Made by a program: the position numbers and the translations under genes. This document shows positions 36,383-46,059 of a stretch of 64,000 nucleotides of DNA, piece by piece (position 1 is the first letter of the stretch; each line of letters starts with the position of its first letter). Origin of the DNA: JBBSJZ01 sp041751935 (GTDB lineage Bacteria > Planctomycetota > Planctomycetia > Pirellulales > Pirellulaceae); the NCBI GenBank assembly GCA_041751935.1, contig JBGSIA010000027.1, forward strand, positions 1-64,000, given 5' to 3'. The notes below the pieces were generated by a model. It was not told the origin of the DNA, did no database searches, and saw only the letters and a program-made list of their open reading frames with translations.

Positions 36383-38785
36383 ATGAATGCACTACTCTTG
36401 CTGCTACTGACGGCGGTTCCTGGACCCAGTGAGCCGATCGATAAGCTTCAATACACCAGCGACAACGAAGCTCGTGCCCACTGGACACCCAGCGAGGGCA
36501 CGCCGCCGGTCATTGCATACAACGCAGCGGCGGGACACGCGTTGCAGGCGACCGCACCCTTCGCTTCCATGCCTGAGATACGGCGTGTGGTGATTGATCG
36601 CAAGGTGACGATAGATTTGACAGCGGCCAGTGCCTTCACGATGGATGTGAATCTGTCGCATCCAACGGCTGTCACTCACCTGTCGTTGTACTTTCACAGC
36701 GAGAACGGATGGTTTGCGGGTGCCGCTCGCTTGTCTGGCAAGGGCTGGCAAACATTGCAGATTGATAAGTCGGCATTTGGTCGCGAAGACGAACCAGCCG
36801 GCTGGGACAAGATCGATGGCGTTCGCATTGCTATCTGGAAATCGATGGAATCACGGTCTGAGGATGGAGCAATCCTGCTGCGTCACTTGAACCAAACATG
36901 GAACAACACGGCAATAGTGTTGCCGGATTCAGACGAAGAAGAATGGAAGGCATCTTTCACTTCTGCTGATACCCTCGAAGAGATGCTTGGTGAACTCGGC
37001 GTCGGTGTTGATCGGATTTCCGAAACATCAATACTTACAGGTTCAATTGGCAAACGAACGTTGTTGCTGTTGCCGTACAACCGTCCCCCTGATCAAGTCG
37101 GCGCGGTGATCAAACGATTTGTCGACGAGGGCGGCAAGGTATTTTTGTGCTATTCCATACCGCAGCAGCTACAACAAAGCCTTGGATTCAGTAGCGGGGA
37201 ATATTACCGACCTGGGCAAGGAGAGCCGCAACTTGAATCGATTCGCTTTGATGCCGCCGACATGGCGGGCTTGCCGGATTCGGTCGAACAAGCGTCGTGG
37301 AATTTAGCGGTCTCTAAACCTGTATCACATGGTGCGCGAGTGATCGGTTGGTGGTACGATTCTCAAGGCAAACCGACCGACAAGCCCGCGATCCTTCTCA
37401 GCCAGCGTGGTGCCTATCTAAGTCACGTGATTCTCCGTGATGATTGGGAAGCAAAAAAACGAATGCTGGCCGCAGTTCTTGCGGCGCTGCGTCCTGAAGT
37501 GTGGCAGGAGATCGTTGCAACGGGTGTGGAGCGAGCACAGCGCATTGGTCACTGCCGTTCTCATCAGGAACTGGTCGCCACGATTGCGTCGGAAATGGGA
37601 CCAACCGGTCGCGAGCAAATGCGTGCTGCGGATGTCGCGTTCGCGGATGCAGGTCGGCTGATCGCGAGCGGTAAGGGATTCGAGGCCTACGAGGCTATCA
37701 GTCGCTGTCGCCAATTGCGCATCGACGCCTATTTGGGCGCACAACCAAGTCCGCCAGTCGAAGCTCGCGCGTTCTGGGAACACAGCGGCATGGGTGCCTA
37801 TCCAGGCGACTGGGATCGTACGTGCCGGGAGCTTGTCGAAGCCGGATTCAACATGATCATCCCCAATATGCTCTGGGCCGGTGTGGCTCACTATCCGAGT
37901 GACGTATTGCCTCGCAGCCAAACGTTCGCAGAACATGGAGACCAGATTGAACAATGCCTTACTGCAGCAAAGAAGTACGGGCTTGAAGTTCACATCTGGA
38001 AAGTGAACCACAATCCAGGTCACCTCTCTCCGCGCGAGTTCATCGACCGCATGCGCAACGCTGGGCGTACTCAAATCGATGTTCATGGCGAAGTTACTGA
38101 TTGGCTCAACCCCGCGCATCCGCAAAATTTCCAATTGGAAGTCGACAGCATGCTCGAAGTCGTGCGTAAATACGATGTCGCTGGCATCCACTTCGATTAC
38201 ATCCGTTATCCAAACAACGATCTCGATTACAGCGATTTCAGTCGACAAAAGTTTGAGGTCGACACGGGTTTGAAGATCACGAACTGGCCCGATGAATGCC
38301 ACTCTGGCAAGTTGCGCGAAGCCTATCGCGATTGGCGCGCCAACCAAATCACTCGACTTGTGGAAACGATCAGCGGCGAAGCACGAAAGATCCGTCCCGG
38401 GATCAAAGTTTCCGCTGCTGTATTTGCCGACTATCCAGATTGTCGTGATTCCGTTGCTCAAGAGTGGCCGCTGTGGGCCGAGCGTGGTTATGTCGACTTT
38501 CTCTGTCCGATGAACTACACCGAAGATGACGACCAATTCATTGCTTGGATTGAACAACAGCGAAACCTGGTTGACAACATACCGCTGTATCCCGGGATCG
38601 GTGTGACGGCTTCACGAGCAACGTTAACTGCGGATCGTGTCGTCGGTCAAATTCACATCACGCGGCGGCTGGGTGCGGACGGATTCACCTTGTTTGAGTT
38701 GTCCGAGAATACGGCCAAGACGGTCCTGCCAGCGGTCCATGCGAGCGCCAGTCGAACGGAGGCAACCGCGAAATACAGCCGATGA
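36383..38785 (+). CDS. Exported GHL10-like glycoside hydrolase
   Basis: I choose the ATG at 36383, 10 bp after topB, since it opens a plausible signal peptide (MNALLLLLLTAVPGPSEP); the frame from 36338 overlaps topB. A beta-sandwich N-terminal part (about 20-180) and a GATase-like region (about 190-330) precede a TIM-barrel of the GHL10/DUF187 type: RAFWEHSGMGAYPGDWDR, NPGHLSPREF, VAGIHFDYIRYPNNDLDYSD and FLCPMNYTEDDDQF. The Asp in HFDYIRYP is typical of the family. Substrate unknown; a polysaccharide is likely for an exported planctomycete enzyme. Confidence 0.85.
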   Translation: MNALLLLLLTAVPGPSEPIDKLQYTSDNEARAHWTPSEGTPPVIAYNAAAGHALQATAPFASMPEIRRVVIDRKVTIDLTAASAFTMDVNLSHPTAVTHLSLYFHSENGWFAGAARLSGKGWQTLQIDKSAFGREDEPAGWDKIDGVRIAIWKSMESRSEDGAILLRHLNQTWNNTAIVLPDSDEEEWKASFTSADTLEEMLGELGVGVDRISETSILTGSIGKRTLLLLPYNRPPDQVGAVIKRFVDEGGKVFLCYSIPQQLQQSLGFSSGEYYRPGQGEPQLESIRFDAADMAGLPDSVEQASWNLAVSKPVSHGARVIGWWYDSQGKPTDKPAILLSQRGAYLSHVILRDDWEAKKRMLAAVLAALRPEVWQEIVATGVERAQRIGHCRSHQELVATIASEMGPTGREQMRAADVAFADAGRLIASGKGFEAYEAISRCRQLRIDAYLGAQPSPPVEARAFWEHSGMGAYPGDWDRTCRELVEAGFNMIIPNMLWAGVAHYPSDVLPRSQTFAEHGDQIEQCLTAAKKYGLEVHIWKVNHNPGHLSPREFIDRMRNAGRTQIDVHGEVTDWLNPAHPQNFQLEVDSMLEVVRKYDVAGIHFDYIRYPNNDLDYSDFSRQKFEVDTGLKITNWPDECHSGKLREAYRDWRANQITRLVETISGEARKIRPGIKVSAAVFADYPDCRDSVAQEWPLWAERGYVDFLCPMNYTEDDDQFIAWIEQQRNLVDNIPLYPGIGVTASRATLTADRVVGQIHITRRLGADGFTLFELSENTAKTVLPAVHASASRTEATAKYSR

Positions 38786-38864
38786 CGGCAACTCTATCGA
38801 CAGCAGCGACCTTAATTGACAGAATCGTCGCTCACCGTACTCTTATAGCAAGGCAGCAAGTTCC

Positions 38865-40637
38865 GTGACATCGACCGACATTGACTCCACCGAATTGTTA
38901 ACCGATCCGAGCGTCGAGTTTTTTGGTCGCATTCATAACGTTGATTGCATCGCTGGGATGAACGATCGGCCAGCCGGTAGCGTCGACTTGGTGTTTGCCG
39001 ACCCGCCGTTCAACATCGGTTACCGGTACGACGTCTACCACGATTCGCTGGATGACGACCAGTACATTGCTTGGTCTCGCGAGTGGATCACAGCGGTGTA
39101 TCGAATTCTCAAGGACGACGGCGCCTTTTGGTTGGCGATTGGCGACGAGTATGCCGCCGAGTTGAAGATCGTTGCTCGACAATCCGGTTTCACTTGTCGC
39201 AGTTGGGTGATCTGGTACTACACGTTCGGTGTTCACTGTAAGTTAAAATTCACTCGCTCTCACGCGCATTTGTTCCACTTCGTGAAGAATCCTGATCAGT
39301 TCACGTTCAATGTCGAATCCATCCGCGTTCCATCTGCTCGGCAACTGGTTTACAACGACAGACGAGCCAATGCGACTGGACGGTTGCCCGATGACACATG
39401 GATCTTGCGTCCTCAAGACCTTGTCGATGGTTTCAACGCAGACGAAGACATTTGGTACTTCCCGCGTGTCGCCGGAACGTTCAAAGAACGAGCCGGGTTT
39501 CATGGATGCCAGATGCCCGAACAATTGTTGGGGCGGATAGTTCGGGCGTGCAGCAATCCTGGTGACACGGTCGTTGATCCTTTCTCGGGAAGCGCAACCA
39601 CAGTTGTCGTAGCCAAAAAACTTGGCCGCCAATTTGCCGCCTTTGATTTGTCCGAGGACTACGTGAATCTCGGCATCGAGCGGCTCAGTCGGATCGCGGT
39701 CGGCGATCAACTTGACGGCAGCGAAGATCCTCGTGTGAGTGTGCCAGGGTCGCACGAAGGCAAGAAATCGAAAGCAAGAAAAACAGCGGTGGTCAACGAG
39801 ATGCCCTTGTTCGCCGATTTCGACTCCGGACGTTTGGATAATGCACTATTGAGCCAATGCACCGCCCAGCTACTAACGGCGCTGAAACAGACGCACGACG
39901 GGTACTCGGTCGATCGCATGGTTGCCGACCCGGTGCGAAACGAGGATTTCCAGACTGCTTGCGATCGGGCGACGATCCCTGGAACTCCAGCGGAGCGGAA
40001 TCGTGAGTTGTTTCGTTTGCGAAAACTTGGCGAGTTAAAAAAGAACGACGTTGATACCTCGCGAGTTACCGCTTTCACTTGGGCACAGATGTCTCGCTAC
40101 ATGTTCGCGAGCGAAATTGCTTGGCGACAATTGCGTGATGAGCATCCAACACACAGCTTAGAGGAATTTCTCGCCGACCCACGGCTCGCTGCCCAATTTG
40201 ACGAGTTAGCGGCACGGTATGCACCTGGTTTTCGACCGCTGGAGTATCGATGGGGCGCCATTTCCTTACGAAAACAATTGGCCGTGGCACAAGTTCGAAG
40301 CAGCGAGATCGGTTGCGTTGTTTTGGCGGATGCTGTGATGTGGGAACGGCTCGGCAGGGATCCCGACGCTCTTCCGGCAACGCCTGGGGTTTATGTCATT
40401 CGCGACAATGGTGATGGCTCTTTTTACGTCGGCGAAACCATGAACCTACGACAACGAATGCAAGACCACTTCGGCAACGAGCTCGCTCGTCGACACTGGA
40501 CCGACCGCGGCAATTCGTTGGAAGTTGCCTTCAGCAAACTAGCGACGGTGGATGATCATCGATTGGCACGACGATGTGTGTTGGTCAATCAGTATCGACC
40601 CGTGATGAACGTCGTTGAAGCGATTCAAGACGAGTGA
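38865..40637 (+). CDS. DNA methyltransferase fused to a GIY-YIG-like domain
   Basis: N-terminal domain: beta-class N4-cytosine/N6-adenine DNA methyltransferase, with catalytic motif IV DPPF at residues 46-49 preceding the SAM motif DPFSGSATT at 238-246. A helical middle part (about 290-500) is unrecognised. The last ~88 residues look like a GIY-YIG nuclease fold: PGVYVIRDNGDGSFYVGETM, the Arg in NLRQRM, and the QYRPVMNV end seen in UvrC-like members. By hand alignment an Arg/Cys replaces the catalytic Glu that should precede the last helix. It starts at GTG 38865. No separate restriction gene lies beside it. Confidence 0.85.
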   Translation: MTSTDIDSTELLTDPSVEFFGRIHNVDCIAGMNDRPAGSVDLVFADPPFNIGYRYDVYHDSLDDDQYIAWSREWITAVYRILKDDGAFWLAIGDEYAAELKIVARQSGFTCRSWVIWYYTFGVHCKLKFTRSHAHLFHFVKNPDQFTFNVESIRVPSARQLVYNDRRANATGRLPDDTWILRPQDLVDGFNADEDIWYFPRVAGTFKERAGFHGCQMPEQLLGRIVRACSNPGDTVVDPFSGSATTVVVAKKLGRQFAAFDLSEDYVNLGIERLSRIAVGDQLDGSEDPRVSVPGSHEGKKSKARKTAVVNEMPLFADFDSGRLDNALLSQCTAQLLTALKQTHDGYSVDRMVADPVRNEDFQTACDRATIPGTPAERNRELFRLRKLGELKKNDVDTSRVTAFTWAQMSRYMFASEIAWRQLRDEHPTHSLEEFLADPRLAAQFDELAARYAPGFRPLEYRWGAISLRKQLAVAQVRSSEIGCVVLADAVMWERLGRDPDALPATPGVYVIRDNGDGSFYVGETMNLRQRMQDHFGNELARRHWTDRGNSLEVAFSKLATVDDHRLARRCVLVNQYRPVMNVVEAIQDE

Positions 40638-40726
40638 ATTCAACGCAAATCACGTGCGATATGGGCTAATTGGTTGACCGATGCTTACTTGGATCCCAGC
40701 ATCGTCAGTAGTCCTCAGTACTTTCG

Positions 40727-41929
40727 TCAACTTTTCGAAGCATCGGAATCATCGTCGTCATTGTCTGGGAAGTCGGCGTCAATGTCTTCGTCGAGTTCGT
40801 CATCGAGAAGTTGTTCGTCGATTGACTCCGATCCAAACAGTGTGCCATCGAGTCGCAAACTGCTGTCCCCAAAACCGATAGCCGCGTCGTTGTCGAGGTA
40901 CTCGTCGTCCTCGTCAAAGTCGTCGTAGTCGTCAGCAAACTCTTCTTCGTCTTCGTCTTCGTCATCGATGGCTTCTCCGACTTCTAACAATTCATCCGGC
41001 GGTTCGCTGCCATCTTGTGGAATCCAGCGAATGGTGGGTCGAGGCGGATCGGTTAGTGCATCGTTGCACTGCATCGCCATCCAAGTGATACCGGCGGGAC
41101 CGTCCGCTGTGTCGCCTTCTTCGACGTCGTCTTCTTCGCTCAGCAGATACAACGATGCATTGCGCAGGAAACCTTCGACATCGGCAGGCTCATATCGCTG
41201 AGCAACATAAACCGCTTCCATGTCCGGCAAATCGAATTGCCCATTACCGACGGTGTCCATCAACGACCACTCGTCAGCGGCACGAAACAGTCGCACGTTG
41301 GTCCACATGTCCAGCGGCGGGATGTCGTGGCTCCAAGCCGAATTGAGGCCTTGGCGCAGACCATGTTCGTCGCGGAGTACTTCACCGCCAGGATTGAAAT
41401 AACAAATCGCTTCGGGAAGTTCCAACAGGGCGGCGACCGCTTTGGTCAGGAACCGCAGTTCGTCCATCGCGTCATAGTCCGTTGGGATCAGCGGCGAATC
41501 GTCGTCGATACTTTCTTCGGGATCTTCCGGACCCAGCACATAACTGATCAAAACACGAATGTGGGCGGTATGCTGTTTGACCAACTCAGCGGCCTGTTCC
41601 CAGCCCCAGGATTGGTCGGTTGCACGTTGCAGGCAGCCGGGGAACGCAAGCGGACCGAACTGGCCCAACGACCAAGCCACAAAACGGTCGGGCGACTCAT
41701 CTGGATCGCCCATATCGTCTGGCCAGGGGGAATCACAATGCGTGACGAGTAAATGCCCACCTACCTCGTCGCGATAATTCATGACGAGTGTTTCCTGGGC
41801 CTCGCTTTCTTCCACGGTCTCCGTCTGCCCGACTAGCTGAAAGTCTTTCAATCGGGCCTGCAATTCGCTGATTGCGACCGGCTTCCGCAAGAGGACGCAC
41901 ATCCCCTGTGTGAACAAGCCCTTCGCCAT
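40727..41929 (-). CDS. Acidic DUF4261-like protein
   Basis: A 400-residue cytoplasmic protein with a good ribosome binding site (GAAGG, 6 nt before the ATG). The globular part (about 1-290) resembles DUF4261-type proteins (HIRVLISYVLGPEDP, FLTKAVAALLELPEAICYFNPG), but that assignment is from memory of the pattern and is moderate only. The last ~100 residues are low-complexity Asp/Glu (runs such as DDEDEDEEEF and NDDDDSD), which could bind basic proteins or Ca2+. Function unknown. Confidence 0.7.
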   Translation of the reverse strand: MAKGLFTQGMCVLLRKPVAISELQARLKDFQLVGQTETVEESEAQETLVMNYRDEVGGHLLVTHCDSPWPDDMGDPDESPDRFVAWSLGQFGPLAFPGCLQRATDQSWGWEQAAELVKQHTAHIRVLISYVLGPEDPEESIDDDSPLIPTDYDAMDELRFLTKAVAALLELPEAICYFNPGGEVLRDEHGLRQGLNSAWSHDIPPLDMWTNVRLFRAADEWSLMDTVGNGQFDLPDMEAVYVAQRYEPADVEGFLRNASLYLLSEEDDVEEGDTADGPAGITWMAMQCNDALTDPPRPTIRWIPQDGSEPPDELLEVGEAIDDEDEDEEEFADDYDDFDEDDEYLDNDAAIGFGDSSLRLDGTLFGSESIDEQLLDDELDEDIDADFPDNDDDDSDASKS

Positions 41930-42098
41930 ACTGAACCTTCTCTAAAACGACTCGACGCTAAACTTATGGTTTTAGTCGAGTTTCGCCGTGCTCACGAGGG
42001 TAGTAACCCGGGGCGGTGAATTTCGAGTCTGCGGCGATCGCTTGCGTTCGCTGAGGGTCGATTGTTTAGCGATACCGCGTTCGCTACAGTATTCGCCG

Positions 42099-43001
42099 AT
42101 GGAACAGTCCTTTCTCGCTTACCTTCGTGGTCGCTGCCGAAATTTGCCGCAAGTTCGTGTGGGAATCGGCGACGATGCAGCCGTCATTGATCCGCCCGCT
42201 GGCTCGCTTATCGCTTGCACCGACCAGATCATCGATGGAGTCGATTTCGTCTCCGCCGAGCATCCGCTTGCTGATGTCGGCTTCAAGGCAATGGCGATCA
42301 ACCTCAGCGATATCGCTGCGATGGGGGCGAAGGCGACGTCGGCCCTGGTGACGCTTGCCCTACCAAGATCGGACGCCACTCGGATCGCTGCAGGCGTCTA
42401 CGAAGGCATTCTTGAAGCGGCAATAAAGTTCAATGTGGCGATCGCCGGCGGGGACATTTCCACCTACGATGGCCCACTTGCGGTGAGTATTACGTTGCTC
42501 GGCGACGTGCCCGAAGGAATAGCATGGCTTCGCAGCGGGGCTAAGAACGGTGACGTTATTTATGTCACAGGGCCACTGGGTGGAAGCTTACTGGGGCGAC
42601 ATCTGCGCCCGACGCCACGAGTGGACTTGGTCCTTCCGTTGAGAGAACTCGTCGATGTTCACGCAGCGATCGATATCAGTGACGGGTTGTCACTTGATCT
42701 GGATCGGCTTTGTGCCGCTAGTCGCGTCGGTGCAGAAATTGACATGACGCAAATTCCCATCCACGAGGACGCGACTCGTCGCAGCATGCAAAGTGGCGAA
42801 ACTCCGTTGGAGCACGCCTGGGCCGATGGCGAAGATTTTGAGATGATTTTGACCGTCAGCCAAGCCGATGCAGCCAAGATCTCCGCGTCAGCGCTCGGCC
42901 AAACTTTAACTCAAATCGGAAACATCACAGCACGCACCGGACTCTGGAGCCGTGAACACGGCAGGCTCGTGCGTGTTACACCTCGCGGTTACATCCACTA
43001 A
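42099..43001 (+). CDS. thiL: Thiamine-monophosphate kinase
   Basis: Phosphorylates thiamine monophosphate to thiamine pyrophosphate with ATP. The ATG at 42099 (MEQSFLAYLRGR) gives 300 residues, close to the family norm of ~320; the frame from 41988 has no similarity. Motifs are the N-terminal VGIGDDAAVIDPP, DIAAMGAKATSALV, IAGGDIS, and ISDGLSLDLDRLC of the AIR-synthase fold. No other thiamine gene is nearby. Confidence 0.95.
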   Translation: MEQSFLAYLRGRCRNLPQVRVGIGDDAAVIDPPAGSLIACTDQIIDGVDFVSAEHPLADVGFKAMAINLSDIAAMGAKATSALVTLALPRSDATRIAAGVYEGILEAAIKFNVAIAGGDISTYDGPLAVSITLLGDVPEGIAWLRSGAKNGDVIYVTGPLGGSLLGRHLRPTPRVDLVLPLRELVDVHAAIDISDGLSLDLDRLCAASRVGAEIDMTQIPIHEDATRRSMQSGETPLEHAWADGEDFEMILTVSQADAAKISASALGQTLTQIGNITARTGLWSREHGRLVRVTPRGYIH

Positions 43002-43014
43002 GGACCACTCGTTC

Positions 43015-43398
43015 ATGCCCACCACTGCTCAAGACATCATTGGCCTGACCGCCCAATTGCTGCAATCCATTGTGTCAGCGGATTGGAAGACGTACGAAAA
43101 ACTGTGCTCACCGGAAATCACTGCATTCGAGGCGGAAGCGGGCGGTTATCTTGTCCAAGGAATGCCGTTTCACCAGTACTACTTTGACCGCGCTGGCGAT
43201 TCGCCCGGCAAGAACGTGACCACGACAATCACCAGCCCAATCGTTCATCTGAATGGCGACAGTGCGTGTATTGCTTACATTCGGTTGACGCAGCGACTCG
43301 ATAGTGACGGCAACTTTGTGACCGCTACGAAACAGGAAACTCGAATCTGGCACCGCATTGACGGACAGTGGAAGCATGTTCATTTCCATCGATCATAG
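43015..43398 (+). CDS. CaMKII-association-domain-like (SnoaL fold) protein
   Basis: A 127-residue protein starting at ATG 43015, 13 bp after the thiL stop, so probably in the same operon. It has the NTF2/SnoaL-like cone with the pattern of the calcium/calmodulin kinase II association domain: DWKTYEKLCSPEITAFEAEA, GMPFHQYYFD and RIWHRIDGQWKHVHFHRS. In animals this domain oligomerises the kinase; stand-alone bacterial versions have no known role. Its link to thiamine is positional only. Confidence 0.85.
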   Translation: MPTTAQDIIGLTAQLLQSIVSADWKTYEKLCSPEITAFEAEAGGYLVQGMPFHQYYFDRAGDSPGKNVTTTITSPIVHLNGDSACIAYIRLTQRLDSDGNFVTATKQETRIWHRIDGQWKHVHFHRS

Positions 43399-43651
43399 CG
43401 CACGGCACTCTCGCTGTACTGGCAAACTGTAGTGAGCGTCACGATCGCGACTGCTGGCGCGATTGGATGGCGTTGATTTATGAAGAAATGCTGAAATGAA
43501 AGTTCATTGCAGCGCTCTGAACTAAGGGCCACCCGATCAGATGTGCTTAGGCGGGATCGCTTCAATTGAAGCTGGCATCTTAAATGGACTCGCGGACAAG
43601 GATGTTCGCGAACGTGCAAGCACTACCGCTTTCTCACGGAAGAGACAAGCA

Positions 43652-45259
43652 ATGTCGATTGACGATAGACTGTCGCGGCAGTTTCGGCTGGCTGCGATCT
43701 TGTTGGGATGCGTATGTCTGAACTCGCGCTCGGCGTTGGCTAATCCGAGTGATGGCGGCTTGATCGAGAGCGCCCAAGATATTCGCCAGTCGTGGGTAGT
43801 ACCTTCGACCTTCCTCAACGTCGCGATGGTCGCGGACGATGAGTTGCCTAGCCCCGATACCGACTCTGCTGAGAAGCCCGATGATGCGGCCAAGGATAAT
43901 CAGGAAGCTGACATCGAATTTGTTCCGCTGGCTGACTACAAGAAGCTTCTCGAACGTGTAGAGGAAGTCGAAGAGTCTTGGGGTAAATACAAAGACAAAG
44001 TCGACGAAGAATCCGCAGAGAAAAAGAAAAAGCCAACGATGAAAATCAATGGCCGCGTTCACTTGGACCAGTGGAGCTTTCTCGATTCCGACGCGGGAAC
44101 GAATTTCCTGGAAACCGGCAACATTACTCGCGGGGCGGAGGATCGTTGGCAATTTCGACGTCTGCGACTGGAACTGCAAGGCGACGTGCCCAATAACATG
44201 CTGTATCGCATGCAGGTCGACTTCAATAATCCGCAAGCACCAGAAATCAAAGACGCCTACCTTGGCTTTAACAATCTGCCTAACAACCAAACACTGTTGA
44301 TTGGCAACCAAAAGCGTCCGATTGGAATGGACCACCTCAACAGCAGCCGTCACAACGTATTCATCGAACGACCATTGGCCGTCGAAACGTTCAACGAAGA
44401 TGCTCGCCGTATCGGAGCGTGTATGTACGGTTACAGCGACGATGAAGTCGTAAACTGGCGCTACGGTGTGTTCTTGCTCGAGAATCCAAATCTCAGCGGC
44501 AATGTGATTGGCGATTTTGATGAGGCTGGCTTGTATGGTCGCCTGGCTGCCAGTCCCTGGTATGACGATATCAGCGGCGGACGTGGATACTTTCACTGTG
44601 CGATCGCTGGCAGTGTAAACGCGGTGGATGGTGACGGCTCATTGGACGCCGGGACGAATCCAAACAACGCTCGCTTTCGTACTCGGCCGCTCGCTCGCAG
44701 TAACGAACGTTGGTACAACACCGGCCGCATTCTTGGTGCCGATAACTACGAGCAACTTGCGTTCGAGTCCGTACTCAACTTGGGGGCGATACAGATCACC
44801 GGCGAGTACATCAACAACTGGGTCCAACGCGATCCGCTTGGTGGTTTCTCCGGTGACGATCTGTTTTTTCATGGTGGATACGTTTTCGTCAACTACTTCT
44901 TCACCGGCGAGTACATTCCGCTGGAACGAGTGTCTGGCACGATCGATCGCGTCAAGCCGCTCGAGAACTTCTTCATTGTTGATCGTTGTCGCGGCGGAAC
45001 CGGTCGTGGCTGGGGAGCCCTCTCGATGGGCTTGCGATACGACCACATGGACCTCACCGATTCGGATATCCAGGGTGGAGTCGGAGACGCTCTGACGCTG
45101 TCAACGAACTGGTACTGGACGGCGTACTCAAAACTGCAAACGAACTTGATCTGGGGTGACATTGCAGGAGCGGGGGAAAACCTCGCTCCGTCACCGACAC
45201 TCGCTGGCGTCTCGGGTGAATACACGATCCTGGGCATGCGTTACATGATTGATTTTTGA
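43652..45259 (+). CDS. Phosphate-selective porin (OprO/OprP-like)
   Basis: Outer-membrane beta-barrel porin. The ATG at 43652 opens a signal peptide (LAAILLGCVCLNSRSALA), followed by a linker, a coiled-coil segment (LLERVEEVEESWGKYKDK, about 95-125) and a barrel of the OprP family: GRVHLDQWSF, RRLRLELQGDVPNNMLYRMQ, AYLGFNNLPNNQTLLIGNQK, and an aromatic C-terminus ending YMIDF, which matches the outer-membrane insertion signal. 535 residues. No phosphate regulon genes are adjacent, so substrate choice remains uncertain. Confidence 0.9.
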   Translation: MSIDDRLSRQFRLAAILLGCVCLNSRSALANPSDGGLIESAQDIRQSWVVPSTFLNVAMVADDELPSPDTDSAEKPDDAAKDNQEADIEFVPLADYKKLLERVEEVEESWGKYKDKVDEESAEKKKKPTMKINGRVHLDQWSFLDSDAGTNFLETGNITRGAEDRWQFRRLRLELQGDVPNNMLYRMQVDFNNPQAPEIKDAYLGFNNLPNNQTLLIGNQKRPIGMDHLNSSRHNVFIERPLAVETFNEDARRIGACMYGYSDDEVVNWRYGVFLLENPNLSGNVIGDFDEAGLYGRLAASPWYDDISGGRGYFHCAIAGSVNAVDGDGSLDAGTNPNNARFRTRPLARSNERWYNTGRILGADNYEQLAFESVLNLGAIQITGEYINNWVQRDPLGGFSGDDLFFHGGYVFVNYFFTGEYIPLERVSGTIDRVKPLENFFIVDRCRGGTGRGWGALSMGLRYDHMDLTDSDIQGGVGDALTLSTNWYWTAYSKLQTNLIWGDIAGAGENLAPSPTLAGVSGEYTILGMRYMIDF

Positions 45260-45349
45260 TCGAACTTGCTGATTCGCAGTTCGACCCACTCGTACTTCCG
45301 CTCATTGTTTTCCAGACATCGACGTTGCTGTCGATCGGAGACCTCTACC

Positions 45350-45913
45350 GTGAAATTTCTGAACTCAATCACAGCCTTCAGCATCCTATTTGCGATTGGT
45401 GCAACTATACCAACGTCGAGCTTTGCGAAATTCGGACATAATCACCAAGCATCGTGTTGTGTGTGTCCACATTGTCACCACACGTGCAAGTTCGAAGCGA
45501 AGGAAGTTGAGGAGGAAAAGACGTGCTTTGATGTCGAAGCAAAAGTCGTTTGTATCCCCCGAATCGTCTTTCCTTGGCAAAAAACGGCCTGTAACCCGTG
45601 TGCTAGTAACGGTGCTCGTCTTCGCACGGTATGCGTTTTGACAACCGAAAAGTACAAGTGTCCCAAGTGCGAATACAGCTGGACGCCCGAGAAGACTTGC
45701 GTGACTTGTGATAGCGATAGCAGCGATGCATTGACACCCAAGGAAAACGTTGATCCCAGTCCAGCGGCCGAACCGGTATCAGTTCCCGAAGACCTGCCCG
45801 CTCCAGATGCCGAAGAAATCCCTCCGGCCCCACAACCGTTGGTTTACGGTCAGGTTGATCCAGTGCGCGAAGCGCCAGTGAACGTGGACTTCTCGGTGCT
45901 GTTTGGCGAGTAA
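45350..45913 (+). CDS. Exported cysteine-rich hypothetical protein
   Basis: Starts at GTG 45350, with GGAG 9 nt upstream, 90 bp after the porin stop. A signal peptide (VKFLNSITAFSILFAIGATI, cut near SFA-KF) leads a ~95-residue cysteine-rich core with paired motifs CCVCPHCHHTC, CNPCASNG, CPKCEYSW and CVTC, i.e. four CxxC-type knuckles able to bind metal. The C-terminal part is a Pro/Glu/Ala-rich linker. I do not recognise the family, but short exported proteins with this type of knuckle are common in planctomycetes. Confidence 0.75.
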   Translation: MKFLNSITAFSILFAIGATIPTSSFAKFGHNHQASCCVCPHCHHTCKFEAKEVEEEKTCFDVEAKVVCIPRIVFPWQKTACNPCASNGARLRTVCVLTTEKYKCPKCEYSWTPEKTCVTCDSDSSDALTPKENVDPSPAAEPVSVPEDLPAPDAEEIPPAPQPLVYGQVDPVREAPVNVDFSVLFGE

Positions 45914-46059
45914 CGGCATGCCGTTGACTGGAAGACCACAGACCCGAAACCCAATTTCAAGAGCAATCTGGACTTGGCGTCGACTTTTCGCCGACGTTTC
46001 TGGGGTTGGCGGCTGAAAGTCGCCAGCACTTGTTCTTCTCTCGTTGCTAAGTACGTCAG

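Noticed and set aside
37418..38557. 379-codon minus-strand open frame
   Set aside because: Antisense to the GHL10 hydrolase gene, without recognisable motifs or start context.
41951..41981. Inverted repeat (ctcgacgctaaac / gttttagtcgag) upstream of the DUF4261-like gene and thiL
   Set aside because: Arms pair only with bulges and no T-tract follows; a promoter or operator role cannot be supported.
43634..44596. 320-codon minus-strand open frame
   Set aside because: Antisense to the porin gene, no family features; a by-product of codon bias.
45912..45925. Perfect 14-bp palindrome aacggcatgccgtt after the Cys-knuckle gene
   Set aside because: No T-tract and no second copy; could be chance or a protein site, not enough to annotate.
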